Translations under genes and position numbers: made by a program
Source of the DNA: Sodiomyces alkalinus F11
Taxonomy: Eukaryota; Ascomycota; Sordariomycetes; Glomerellales; Plectosphaerellaceae
Direction: 5' to 3'
DNA: 64,000 bases
Assembly: GCF_003711515.1 (NCBI RefSeq)
Contig: NW_021167086.1
Location: forward strand, 2,022,289-2,086,288
Notes under the pieces: generated by a model
What the model saw: the letters and a program-made list of their open reading frames with translations, nothing else
What the model was told of the DNA's origin: nothing
Database searches by the model: none
Shown: in pieces, positions 39,801 to 50,500 of the stretch
Position numbering within the stretch: the stretch's first letter is position 1
Layout: the number at the start of each line of letters is the position of its first letter

Positions 39801-41132
39801 CTCTAGGCGCTCCTTAGCCTATAACTTATTAGCGTGGAACCGCTATAGTATTAAAGGGGGATACCTATAATAATAATAACCGCGCTACTAGTGGCCTTTA
39901 CCGCTATATACGCCTAATAGATATCTATAAGGCGTTACTACTACTTCTTAGTAGCGGAGGGGACCTACTAAACTATTAGCTATATCTACCCCGATATATA
40001 CACGATACTACTACGGTACCGAGGCAATTTATATCCTTATAGGGATAGCGACTATTAGTATATTAATAATAGGCCGCGCTTATACCCGTGGTATTAGCGT
40101 AGGCTTTTATATTATCGGGGTAAATACCTAAACGCTTACTATAATATATATAACTACCCTATATTAGCGCTACGATAACGCTCCGATATTACCGGGCTAT
40201 ACACGGTATAACACGAACTATTCCGCGTTTATAGCGGCGGTTATTATTATTAGTATTAGTGTTATTAGGAGACGATATCTACGACTATTAATACGCTACC
40301 ACTAAGGCACCGCTACGCCACGAAGAGAACTTATATTATACTACTACTTTAGATCGCCTATTTATATATATAAATCGATACTATGCTACCTAATTAATCC
40401 CACGCTATTAAGCTACCGCGATATTACCTATAAAACACCTATAGTTAAAATAGGATAGAAATATAATAAGAAAAACTAAAAGGGTTCTCTAGTTAGTATA
40501 GGCCGTAATGATATACTTATAAGACCGTAAGCGGGAATAGACCGGGGAAAACCTATAACGAACTTATTAGCGTTATAGGAGGAAGAGGGAGGTTTCAGGT
40601 ATAAAGGCCTTAGGGGATATTAACTATCTAATTCTTATAATAGGGTAAGGCCCTATTCCCCTTACCTGCCGCCGGATATAGCAGGAACCTATCTAGGGGA
40701 GGCAGGAGGCGTCTACCTCCCTTACTTTCTTTATTAACCGAACGGAAGAAATAAAGGCATAATCCCTAAGGGATATAGGGAGCCCGAGGAGGGAGAGCCG
40801 TCGCTACCGTATAGCGGAAACACGGTAGCGCCCCCTTAGCCCCTATTCTACTAAGAAAGATTAGCCTAAGCTAACCCACCTAACTACTAGCCTACTATAC
40901 TTCCCGTTAGCCACCGGCCTAGAGGTAAGATCCAGATACGTAATAGGGACAAACCGGGGCCACGTCGGCCCCGTAACGGTACCTCTCCACCTAAGGAAGT
41001 GTATAAAGGTTTTCCCCGGGTTTTACCCGGGTTTTCCCCTCTATAGCTACCCGAGAAGGACCGTATAGCCTAGAAAGGCTCCTATAGTTAGTTAGGATAG
41101 CGGAGTAAGATTAATAATAATAATAATAATAA
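36854..41132 (+). mobile_element. LINE-B, 5'-truncated, nested in the Gypsy
   Basis: A 4.28-kb plus-strand copy. It starts inside the endonuclease-RT linker (homologous to about 55755 of the full copy). The RT contains LLSIIGKVLKGILANRI near 37715-37760 and a catalytic box at 38180-38191 reading YTDN. ORF2 ends near 39460, followed by 1.65 kb of 3' region and a TAA microsatellite (about 41110-41135). A 15-bp target duplication flanks it. 5' truncation plus a target duplication of this size is what target-primed reverse transcription leaves. Confidence 0.88.
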
Positions 41133-41147
41133 TAATAGGCGAGGCGG
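41133..41147 (+). repeat. Target-site duplication of LINE-B, right copy
   Basis: Exact copy of 36839-36853. Its first bases overlap the end of the TAA tail, so the true duplication may be a few bases shorter. Confidence 0.85.
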
Positions 41148-42703
41148 CGGGGGAGGCGATACTAGCGGCTAGGGAGGCGATACTAGCGGCAGAGGGCGGC
41201 GATTACTTAACGATACTATCCTTATTATCCGATTAGATATAAACTTAGGGCTTATAGGCGGCGGTACGGCGGCCGGTAAAGGCGGCGGATATTAGGGGGC
41301 GGCGGGGCTTATTAATACTAGTAAGGGCACCGGCTAGACCCTATAGATAAGGGAACGAAGTTATACCGCGCTAGTTATAACCGGCGGCGTAAGCCGAACG
41401 CTTATCGGGATACTCTTTAATATCCGCGCCCCGGAGCTCGCGGACGGCACACCGTAGCGTAATAAAAGTAATAAAGCTATAGTCCCTAGGGGGGGTAACC
41501 ATTCCTATAAGGGAATAGGCCTTATTAGCCTAGAGGTTATTAACCTAGAAGAGGTTAGCGTAAGCCGAGTAGACGGCGAATAATAGGCATAAACCCGTAT
41601 TATCAGGTCGATAGTTAAAAGAGACCGAATCGATAATAGTTTATCGAGTATAAGGCGGTTAGTATTAGTGGCGGCGGGGGGATAATCGGTTTTATCTAAA
41701 GCTTTACGGAACTATTTATATACGGCCTAAAGCCGTAGATAGAAGCGATACTAACCGATCGGCGTTAGCTTTTTATCGGCCTCCTTCTAGAGCACGCTAG
41801 TAGTAATATTCTAAATAGTTTAGGTAGCTCCTAGAAGACTATCCGGAATCTAAATACTTTAGAAGCCGAAGGCTTAGCGAAGGTAAGGATAAACATATAG
41901 ATATACACGCCTAGTGCGAGCGGAGATAAATAACGTACCTATATATATTAGAATTAGATTAGTTAATATAATCTATATAAATATCGGTAGCTAGGGAAGC
42001 TATATAACGACCGTAAGGCGGATTATTAGAGAAGCTCCCTAGCTACCTATTATCGGTATTATAGGGTATACGACGTAACTCTCGGGTAACGCCGAGTAGA
42101 AGAGATATATTAGCGATTATTCGACGCTACGAAATAAGATAGAAATAATAGCGACTATTTAACTATAGGGTGAATATAAATATAACTATATAGTAAACTA
42201 AAACGTAATATAAAGAATAAAGATTACGTGAGGAAAAGGAAGAAGAGAAGAATAACTACGGGGAACCACAGGAACTTTTATCTGCAAGGCGAATAGTCGC
42301 CTTAGTTACGAATCCGGCCGGAGAGGGAGTAAGTATAAAGAACGGTAAGAATAAATTTAGTAATACTATATACTACGATAATAAAGGAAGGTATAGCGAT
42401 AAGTGTGATATTATAAAACGCGGCGAGTAATCGCCGGCTATTACGCGGGATACTAGAAAAGGAATAGTAATTCGTAAACGAGTCGGCTATATAATTACCG
42501 CCGTTAGTTTACCGATTACCTAATAATACGTGGAAAGAAGTTATAATATTTAGAAGGAGGTGCGTAGCCTTATAAGTACCGACTAATTATAAGCGCTAAC
42601 CGGACGGCGGAGTTCGTATAAGGCTAAAGTTCTATATATATTCTGCCCGGGGGGGGGGGGATAGAATAGGCCTAAGGGACTAGCCCTATTAAAGAGGGGG
42701 TAG
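41148..42703. other. Gypsy interval between chromodomain and 3' LTR
   Basis: About 1.55 kb that continues the roughly 0.4 kb before the LINE-B insertion. Pol and the chromodomain are already complete upstream, so this part is not explained by standard Gypsy genes. It begins with GC-rich short repeats (GGGAGGCGATACTAGCGGC twice, 41152-41202). It holds a minus-strand coding-like block at about 41340-41830 and ends in the polypurine tract. No long open frame survives. Confidence 0.5.
41341..41640 (-). pseudogene. Antisense coding-like block in the Gypsy
   Basis: One minus-strand frame of 100 codons (41640 to 41341) has four stops, all TAG, which could derive from Gln or Trp codons. The conceptual peptide looks like a folded protein (SVSFNYRPDNTGLCLLFAVY, then LRCAVRELRGADIKEYPDKR). 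Coding-like sequence may reach back to about 41830 in a neighbouring frame. The plus-strand frame of the same bases is also fairly open, so strand is uncertain. I do not recognise a family. Confidence 0.3.
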
Positions 42704-42884
42704 TGTAAGGAACTAAGTAGTACTATGGATTAGCACTATATAGGATCCGAGATACGCTCGGATCGCTGAGTGTTCGGTAAGACTAAATTACTATGTTAGC
42801 GTAGAGGGGGAAAAGTCCCATTTTCCTCCTTAAGTTAAAGTCTTTACGATATACGACTATTAGGTCCGAATAATACTATCCGTT
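42704..42884 (+). repeat. Gypsy 3' LTR
   Basis: Starts TGTAAGGAACTAAGTAG, directly after the polypurine tract. Aligns with 31214-31395; the differences I saw are largely transitions (for example CTGAGTGG against CTAAGTAG). Confidence 0.82.
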
Positions 42885-44696
42885 ATAGTGTATCTTTTCC
42901 CTGGTATTATAGCCTATTTCTTAATAGTCTTATACTTATAGTCTCTGTATTCTTTATACTCGTTATAGTAGTGGTATTCCTCCTTATAGCCTTTAACGGC
43001 GTAGATAGGGCAGGAAGCTAGGCTCTTATAGGTCCCCCGGGTATACCCGAATTTCTAGTAGTTAGAATACTGGGTTTTAGGGGTTATAGGCCTATATTTA
43101 TAGACCTTTAGCCGCTGGCCGGCTATATAGAGCCCCTGTTTTAGGTAGTACTTCTATTCTTTAGTGGAGGGTATAGAAATAACCACTATGCCGTAAAACG
43201 CGTTTAGAGCCCCTAGCCACTAAGGCTTCCTTACTACCCTAATGGGGTTAAAGGTGCCGATTTTAGTAGCTAGGTCCTGTAGGCCTAGGCCCTGTTGTTA
43301 TAGGCTTTGGTTTAGGGCCTTTTACGGCGGCTTAGAGGGGTCGAGTAGAGGGGTATCGCTACCCCTAAAGGCTCTGGAAGGCACCTGTTTAATACTAAGC
43401 TTAAACTAGTCGCCTATATGCTAGGGGGGCTAGAGAGGGAGGTTTAGCTCTTTAAACCACTGATTCTACGACTCTAGGAGCTACTACACGCTATAACTCG
43501 GCCCCGGGGTTAAAATAAGGTTCCCGTTAGTCGACCGGCTAATACCCGTAACTAAAGGGAATTTTAGGGCTTTATTAAGCTTGTTCCGAAGCGTGAGGGG
43601 GTCGAAGTTTTCCCTTGGAATCTCTGCCCCTGCCGTAGGTTATAGAATAACCTTAGGGATCTTTCTAGGGTCTGTTAGGAGGGGTGCCGGGGGTATAGAG
43701 GTGGGAGTGGGGGCTAAGGGTACTAAAGCCCCTGACATAGGGGCCTAGGGTGCTATACGGCCTTTTTTCACCTTTATAGCCTCGCTATAAAGGGGTTTAG
43801 GCTGTTCTGTAAGCCTGCGAACTGCCTAAGCTAGCTTATCGACCTTCTATTCGAGTATAGGAGGCTAGGGGCTTAGGGTTCCGTCGATAGTAGATTTAAG
43901 CCCTGCGGTTAGGGCCTTAATCTAAGGGATAGGGTCGAGGGTATAGGCCTATTAAAGCAGCTAAAGAGTCTATTAGAGTAGTTCCTTAGCCTATGCCTTA
44001 CTAACCGAACTAGTCGACTTCTAGGGCTCGGCCGAGGTTTCTCCGGGGGCTTTAGCTATTCTAGGCGCCTTTTTAGCCTATTTAGAGCCTAAAAGGCTCG
44101 GTATTTTAGCAGGGGGGGCCCTAGAAGTAGGGGGGGGGCCTAGAGGGCGTTTCGGAAGCGCCTTCGGCTTCCGAGTCCGAGGGGGATTCGATTCGGGTCC
44201 TAGAAAAACGTCTAAGGGTAGGTGTGGAAGGGCTAAGATGCCTTTTCGAGTTTAGAGGCGTAGCGAGGGTTAAATCCTCTATAATAGAGGTATTACCTAT
44301 ATCTACCTCTCCTAGGCCCTCTATAGTTATAGGGGCGTTAGGGGGGTCGTTAGGGGCGTTAGGGGCGTTATTATGGCTAGCGTTATGGCTACTGGGTTAT
44401 TGTTTATGGCGTTATAGTTAGGTGGAGGTCGGGGGTACGGCTCTGCGCGGCGAGGCCTGCTGCTTTGTTAGCGTGGGCGCACGGGCCACGTTAGACTCTT
44501 CCCCCGCACGCGGGGGAGTAGGCCCGTTTCCAGGCATTTTCGCACTTATAATACGCCTAAATTAGCGCCTGCGCAATACAGGGCTATAGATAGGCGTATA
44601 GAGCTTGAAAAGAGCTATCGATTGATATAGGTTTTGAGTGGTTTAGGGCGTTTGCGCGTAAAACGTAGGTCCCCCCACATGAGTTGTAAGAGGGAT
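42885..44696 (-). mobile_element. LINE-A, 5' part (ORF1 and 5' UTR)
   Basis: Continuation of the LINE-A split by the Gypsy. Read right to left: 5' UTR with GAGCTTGAAAAGAGCTATCG (near 44600), the Ser/Pro-rich ORF1 N-terminal part (about 44350-43700), a helical part, then the knuckle region (about 43120-42940). There Cys/His codons of the plus-strand copy at 20890-21060 mostly read Tyr, which is C-to-T change on the coding or template strand. The 5' terminus at about 44696 coincides with that of the copy at 2749. The first 45 bases after the Gypsy LTR do not align cleanly to LINE-A. Confidence 0.75.
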
Positions 44697-46600
44697 GGAC
44701 GCTAACGTTATCTCCTCCGGGGGCTATAGTATATACTTCCACTATAAAGTAACACGCCTTATCTCTAAGGATAGGACTACCTTCGGTATATACTATTCCG
44801 CGGGCTTTAATAGGTGATTTTAGAGGTCCTAAAAGTCCAGTACTACTGGTTTCTATATAAGTTTTATCCTCTACAATAACTTTTCTTTTTAGGCGTCCTT
44901 AGAATACCCGACTCCGATATAGAAGATAGGCAGAGAGGAGAGGCTATCGCTAAGTTTATACTAGCCTATAATCTTATATAGCTCCTCGGCGTTCTTAACC
45001 TCCGTAATCCTTTCATTCTAGTATTCCCTACTAACCTATTATACTATTTTATAAAAGTCGTCGCGAGCTTTAGTATTATCCGGGTTATATTATTTATAGC
45101 GGATTCCCTCCTTATAAGCTTCCCTGTACTTATCATTCTACTAGGGCTTTTTATTTATAATAAGTCCTTAGTGTTTTATCCTGAACCGGCGTATAAGGCT
45201 TATAATAATATCGATTAGCTACTAAGTCTACTAATTAAGTCTATCTAGGTCCTGGTTCGGGGATTAGGTTTAGAGGCGTAGGTTATCTATAACCTCCCTC
45301 TTTATTATAGCCTGCTTCTCCTTATCCGCGGAGAGCTTATAGCGATTAGGCCTAATAGTATCGTTTACTAGGGCGATATATATAGTACCGACTCTGTTTA
45401 ATAACAGGTAATAATAGGCCGGAGCCTCGGCCTCTACTATTACCCTTATATCGGTATATAATACTATTAAGAAGACTAGGTCGATAACGGTATACGCCCC
45501 GCCACGGCTACAGATATTTTCTCTGGATATATTATATAAGGATAATCCGTGAAGGCGTTTATTAGGCTCCTATTAGGGTATCCTATATATCCGAATCTCC
45601 CGAGATTCCTTAGTATATATTTAGGAAGTTTATACTATTTACCCGGACTAGGAGTAGGTCCTTAGATCTAGGTATTAGCAATTTAAGCTACTATAAATTA
45701 AGGTTATTCTTAGCATATATAACTGCTCTGAGTTTATCCCCCGGGCTAAGCTATATTCGTATATTGGAGTACTTCTTATAGCCGGGTAGATTAAGTAGAG
45801 TACGGAGCTATATCTCGCCATTTAGCGGCTCCTAGTATATTATCACGTTTAGTTTTCGTTCCTAAACGATTATAAACGCTACTTTTCGCAGGTTACGGTT
45901 TTTATCCGCGTTTTATTAAACATAGGGAAGTTCTTTCCGGGGTTCGGCCCCTTAGTAGCCCTATTACCTACTACTAGCTAGTATTAACCTCGGAGAGTCC
46001 TCGTATTATCCCTCCTTATATAGTATCCTATAAAGTGCTTATCTTTAGCCACGAGCATATCGTTATCGGCTTCTTAGTTATGGTAGGTGTTAATATCTGG
46101 TCCTCCCTTAACTTTTTCATAGTCTTAGGCTAGCTGGTTCTTTTAGAACTAGCGGGGTTAACCTCTATCTTCACCTTATCCTATATCTCCCTGCTATTAC
46201 TAGCTCCGATATTACCGGGGTCAGAGATAGTAGCCCTGCCCCCCCCGGTTATACCGGGGTAAGCGGTATTCGTGGCTAGGGGTGCCTCTTAACCAGGTTC
46301 CTCTGCCCCGTCTAGCTATTTCGGGTTCCGTAGTTTCGCGTAGAGGGCTATACCCTCTACTCGAATCTTACTAAGCTCGGCTTTCATAGGAGGAATAATC
46401 TTACCTTTTACCCTGCTAGGCCTTGCCGGATTTTATATGGTCGAAGTTAGGATAATACCGTTTATCGGATCTTCTAGTTATATTATAGCGCTAGCATTAT
46501 AGTAACTTTATAATAGTATCCTGGGAGAGAGGCGATAGTTATAATCGCTATCTTAGTAGTTTTATCGCTTTTACTCTTATTACGCGCCCGTGGTTAATAG
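44697..46600 (-). mobile_element. LINE-D, minus-strand fragment (ORF1 end, endonuclease, linker)
   Basis: Read right to left. A coherent RIP-stopped frame starts near 46410 (ELSKIRVEGIALYAKLRNPK, probably the ORF1 C-terminus). An endonuclease-like part follows (about 46.0-45.3 kb), then a linker (about 45.3-44.8 kb) that matches 5950-6690 of the other LINE-D, including the block that ends IAPGGDNVSV at about 44715. The copy ends there, exactly where LINE-A starts, so LINE-A probably landed in it or the RT part was lost. Assignment rests on shared frames, not on catalytic boxes. Confidence 0.55.
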
Positions 46601-46990
46601 GCATATCGTTTTTAGTTATATAATTATATATATTATAAGTGCTAAGATAGTAGTAAAAGGATAAATAAATATATTATATTGTAAAAAGTTTATAATATTT
46701 AGATATAAAGGACCGTCTATAGTAAAAGAAGCTAGTAAAGATCTTAGTAGATTATTTAGAGAAACTAGAAGATGAATTTAAGGGCAGATATAATAGAAAG
46801 GTTATATTATTCCGTTCCGAATAGCTTTAATTATATAACTAACGCTTTAGTATAATTAGGAGGTGTATTAAATAGACTATAGTTTTTAGAGATATATAAC
46901 AGCCACAGATTTACCTAAATTGATTATAACCTCGGTAATCCGGGCAAACAGACACCTACAGTTTTTTACTATAGATATAACGGTAGTAGC
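46601..46990. other. AT-rich RIP-damaged border, possible coding remnant
   Basis: AT-rich transition between transposons and the gene island. On the plus strand about 46770-46990 one frame gives a protein-like run (TDLPKLIITSVIRANRHLQF at its end) broken by about ten stops. It is unrecognised and may be just another repeat. CpA and TpG become normal again from about 46900-47040 onward. Confidence 0.35.
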
Positions 46991-47540
46991 AGTTCCCTAA
47001 CGGCCTGGCAGGTTACACAATTATACACAATTATCTCAATCAATTTAGCCTTTGATTTTGACCGGATTTAACGGTTACGGTTACGCTGTATCTGACAACG
47101 ATTCTCTCCTGCCTTATGCTTCTTGCGATACTACCAGAATCGCCGCCCCCGCTGAATCGTGAATCTGTCCGCCCGGCATTGGCTTGACCCTGGATTGGAC
47201 GAACTAGATCCAATTTTCAACGACTTTTTTTTCATTTCTTTTGATATCCCGAGACACCGAGGGAACGAGCGCGAGAGTCGTCCTGTTTCCTATCTTCATA
47301 ATTTGTGGTATCCAGCCAAGGCGGGGTCTTGATTACAATCTCAATTCCGCCCCAGATTGATTATCGCTGTCTGTGTGGATGAAGTTCTACGACTCCCATG
47401 CGATCGGAGCTGAGAATTGCGGGGATACTTCGTCCTTCTGAACACAACAGTTGATACTGGAGGCCTGTCATTCGCGCGGGGAGACCACCTTAATCGGGAT
47501 TGATCTGTGCCGAGCAGGTTGCTTGGCGGAGCTCAAGACG
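46991..47540 (+). promoter_or_regulatory. SLA1 upstream region / 5' UTR
   Basis: Unmutated 0.55-kb sequence before the SLA1 start. It has a direct repeat ACACAATTAT (twice, 47014-47034) and a pyrimidine-rich tract at 47224-47242 (CTTTTTTTTTCATTTCTTTT), a common feature near fungal transcription starts. No clear TATA box. The translation start has A at -3 and G at +4, a good context. Confidence 0.5.
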
Positions 47541-50500
47541 ATGGGCTTTCAAGGCATATACCGCGCCATATACGACTATGCACCCCAGGCAGATGGCGAA
47601 CTCTCCATCACTGAAGGGGATCTGCTCTATATCTTGGACAAGAATTTCGACGACGGTTGGTGGAGAGCGAAGAAGAAGGCTAACGCAGAAGATGGTGACG
47701 AGCCCGTGGGCCTCGTTCCAAACAACTACGTCGAGGAGGTACTGTAATATCATTGCTAAACTGGCATTCGAAAGCTGACATCTCCTAGGCTCAGCCTATG
47801 ACCCGAGCTCGTGCATTATACGAGTACACGCGCCAAACCGACGAAGAGCTGTCGTTCCCAGAGGACGCAAACCTAACTGTGTACGATGCGTCAGACGAAG
47901 ATTGGATTCTCGTTGGCTTGGGGGATGATTTTGGCTTCGTTCCTGCGAATTACATCGAGATCCAAGACGCTGAAAATGGCAAGTCAGCAGCGGTCCAACC
48001 CATGCCCCCTTCCCTGCCTACACGTCCAATGCCAGTTGCTGCTGAGCCAGGGCATCCCTATGAACCCAGTGCCGGCACGTCTGTATCACCTCCATTCATC
48101 CCGGCATCTTCAGCTACAGAAGACCCAGCGGCTGCTCTGGCTAGCGTCATACATGCACGCTCCCTTCGTCGGGAGTCGACGCAGGCGGCGCCGAGCCCTC
48201 AGTCATCGGAGTTTCGTGTGAGTAATGAAGGGGACGACAAGAATCGACGGACGCCACAGTTGCCTGCGAGGCCTGCTTCGGAAACCACCAGTTCACAGGC
48301 AGGGGACGAACCTCGCAGACACCCTCACGTAGCTGACGGGGTCGAGGTTGAATCGCCACCTCCTCGTGTTCCGGGAGGCTTTCATATGTACAACATCAAT
48401 GAAATGGTGTCTATTATGGGCAAGCGCAAGAAGATGCCGACGACTCTCGGAATCAACCTAGGTACTGGAACTATCCTCATCGCACCGGAAAGGACGCAGG
48501 ACGGGCCCACGCAGGAGTGGACGGCCGACAAGATGACACATTACTCTCGAGAAGGCAAACACGTCTTTCTGGAGCTAGTCAAGCCCAGCAAAAGCGTTGA
48601 CTTCCATGCGGGGGCAAAAGATACTGCTGAAGAAATCGTGGGGGCCCTGGGTGAGCTGGCTGGCGCAGTCAAGGCCCAGGGATTACGGGAGGTCATTCTT
48701 GCTGGAAGCAGCCACCACCAGAAGAAAGGACAGGTACTCTACGACTTCATGGCCCAAGGGGACGATGAGGTTACCGTCGCAGTTGGCGATGGAGTTATCA
48801 TTTTGGATGACAACAAGAGTGAAGAGTGGTGGCAGGTCAGACGCCTCAAAAACGGAAAGGAAGGTGTTGTGCCGAGCAGTTACATTGAAGTAACCGGTAC
48901 CGTCTCGCCACCTAGCTCCTCCGGTTTGAACGCAGGTCTGTCAGTTGTCGAGCAAAATCGACAGGAGGAAATACGCCTGACCAAAGAGGCCATGAAAGCT
49001 GGTCAACGAGACGGGCAAGAAATTCAGGTAGGGCCGGGAATGCCTTTGCCTGACCGAGGCAGCAGCCTCCTAGCTCAGGAACGTGGTAATAACTCTGGGC
49101 AGCGGAGCAAGCGCGAGACCGGCCAGTTGGGATCCAACAACTCAAGGAAGTCGAGTGAGTGGCTCGCCCATGTTCTTCTCCCTTTCTCCCAGCCCAAACA
49201 ATTTATATTATACTTGTGCTCACACTCTGATCAAGGGCCTGATGTCGAAAAAGTGCGGACTTGGACGGACAGGTCTAAGTCATTCAGCGTCGAGGCCCAA
49301 TTCCTCGGTCTCAAGGACGGCAAAATCAACCTCCACAAGATGAATGGCGTGAAGATTGCCGTACCGATTGCAAAGATGTCTTTGCCAGATCTGGAGTATG
49401 TTGAACAGCTGACAGGCATCTCTCTCGATGAAGACAAACCTCTCTCCAACGTCAAGAAAGTAAACAAAACCTCCCCCAATGTTATCAGAGCCTCGAACAT
49501 TGGAGACAAGATCGGAGCTGGTGCGTCAGTGCAGCGCCCACAAAAGCCCGAGTATGACTGGTTTCAGTTCTTTCTTTCCTGCGACGTTGCAGTGGGCCTA
49601 TGCGAACGATATGCGCAGGCCTTTTCCAAAGAGTCTATGGACGAAAGTGTCTTGCCAGATGTCGATGCAATGGTTCTCCGCAACCTTGGTCTGCGCGAAG
49701 GTGATATTCTGAAGGTCATGCGCAATTTGGATGCCAAATATAGTCGGACAGGCTCGCGTGGAAAGAAAATCAAAGATGGGATTGGCTCGGATGACGACGG
49801 CAGCACAGAAGGAGGGCTCTTTTCGGGTCCTGGTGGCGTACTTCGCAATAACACAAGGAAAGGCCGACCAGCCCCTGCGGTTCAAGCGAGCGACGTCGTG
49901 GATGCCAAAGGGCTCGCCACGAAGAGCGAAGACAAGTCTCAACCCAATAAGCCCGCACCTTCGACTGACGAACCCAGGAATCCCCAGGCCAGTGGCAGTG
50001 GGTTTGATGATGACGCTTGGGACATTAAGCCGGCAAAGAAAGTCGAAGAGCGGCAAAAAGCGGCATCGACGGAGTCTGCTAGGCCACCGGCATCAATGAC
50101 GAGTTCAATGCAGGAATTATCTCTATTAACAGCTCCGCTTGAGCCAAGCCGACCCCAGACCCAGACGCAAGTTCCGACCCAGTCGCAAGTTCCGGCGCCA
50201 TCACAGACCATTACCCCAGAAAACACGCAAGTGGCGGCACAAGGGTCTCAACAGCCGGGCGCAACTCCTTCTTTCTTTGCGGCAAACTCTCCAAACTCTT
50301 CAGGACTCCAGCAACGGCAGCGGCCGACTCCGCCGCAGATAACGCCAACTCAGGGATCTGCTCTGATACCTCCCCCAGCAGCTCGACCGTTGTCTGCGCC
50401 CCAATCCACACAGCCAAGCGCATTCGCGCCTCCAGCTTTAGGCCCGCTCCCCACCGGAGCGAACTACCAAGCTCGTGTTGCCCCTCCTGGGCAGAGCATG

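Larger units (their letters stand above)
31214..42884 (+). mobile_element. Ty3/Gypsy chromovirus with nested LINE-B
   Basis: Plus-strand LTR element, about 7.4 kb without the LINE-B insertion at 36854-41132. In order: 5' LTR, gag (about 31.6-32.3 kb), a zinc knuckle at 32342-32383 whose last Cys/His positions read Tyr, and protease. The RT has an intact YLDD at 33682-33693. RNase H (about 34.1-34.5 kb) and integrase (about 35.2-36.2 kb, IAIDFITGFLPVKG-like core) follow. The integrase C-terminal part is open for 63 codons (35974-36165). A chromodomain remnant at about 36325-36420 (FYLVK.AG.LIEYNT.EPEDYLG, dots are stops) is typical of chromoviruses, which use it to target heterochromatin. About 2 kb of further sequence precedes a polypurine tract (AAAGAGGGGGTAG, 42691-42703) and the 3' LTR. 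Confidence 0.88.

Noticed and set aside
44224..44421. 65-codon plus-strand frame
   Set aside because: Antisense to the LINE-A ORF1 N-terminal region; low complexity.
46991..47100. GGTTACGGTTACG as a telomere-like or protein-binding array
   Set aside because: Only two units, not a telomere repeat, and no further support.
47451..47540. N-terminal extension of SLA1 by 30 codons
   Set aside because: It begins at TTG with no in-frame ATG, and homologues start at MGFxGIYRA (47541).
49155..49192. Alternative acceptor CCCAG for SLA1 intron 2
   Set aside because: Using it shifts the frame into a TGA at 49228-49230 and loses the SHD1 domain; the acceptor at 49235 keeps the family alignment.
49598..50056. 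152-codon minus-strand frame and similar frames across 47.5-50.7 kb
   Set aside because: Antisense shadows of SLA1 exons; no independent features.
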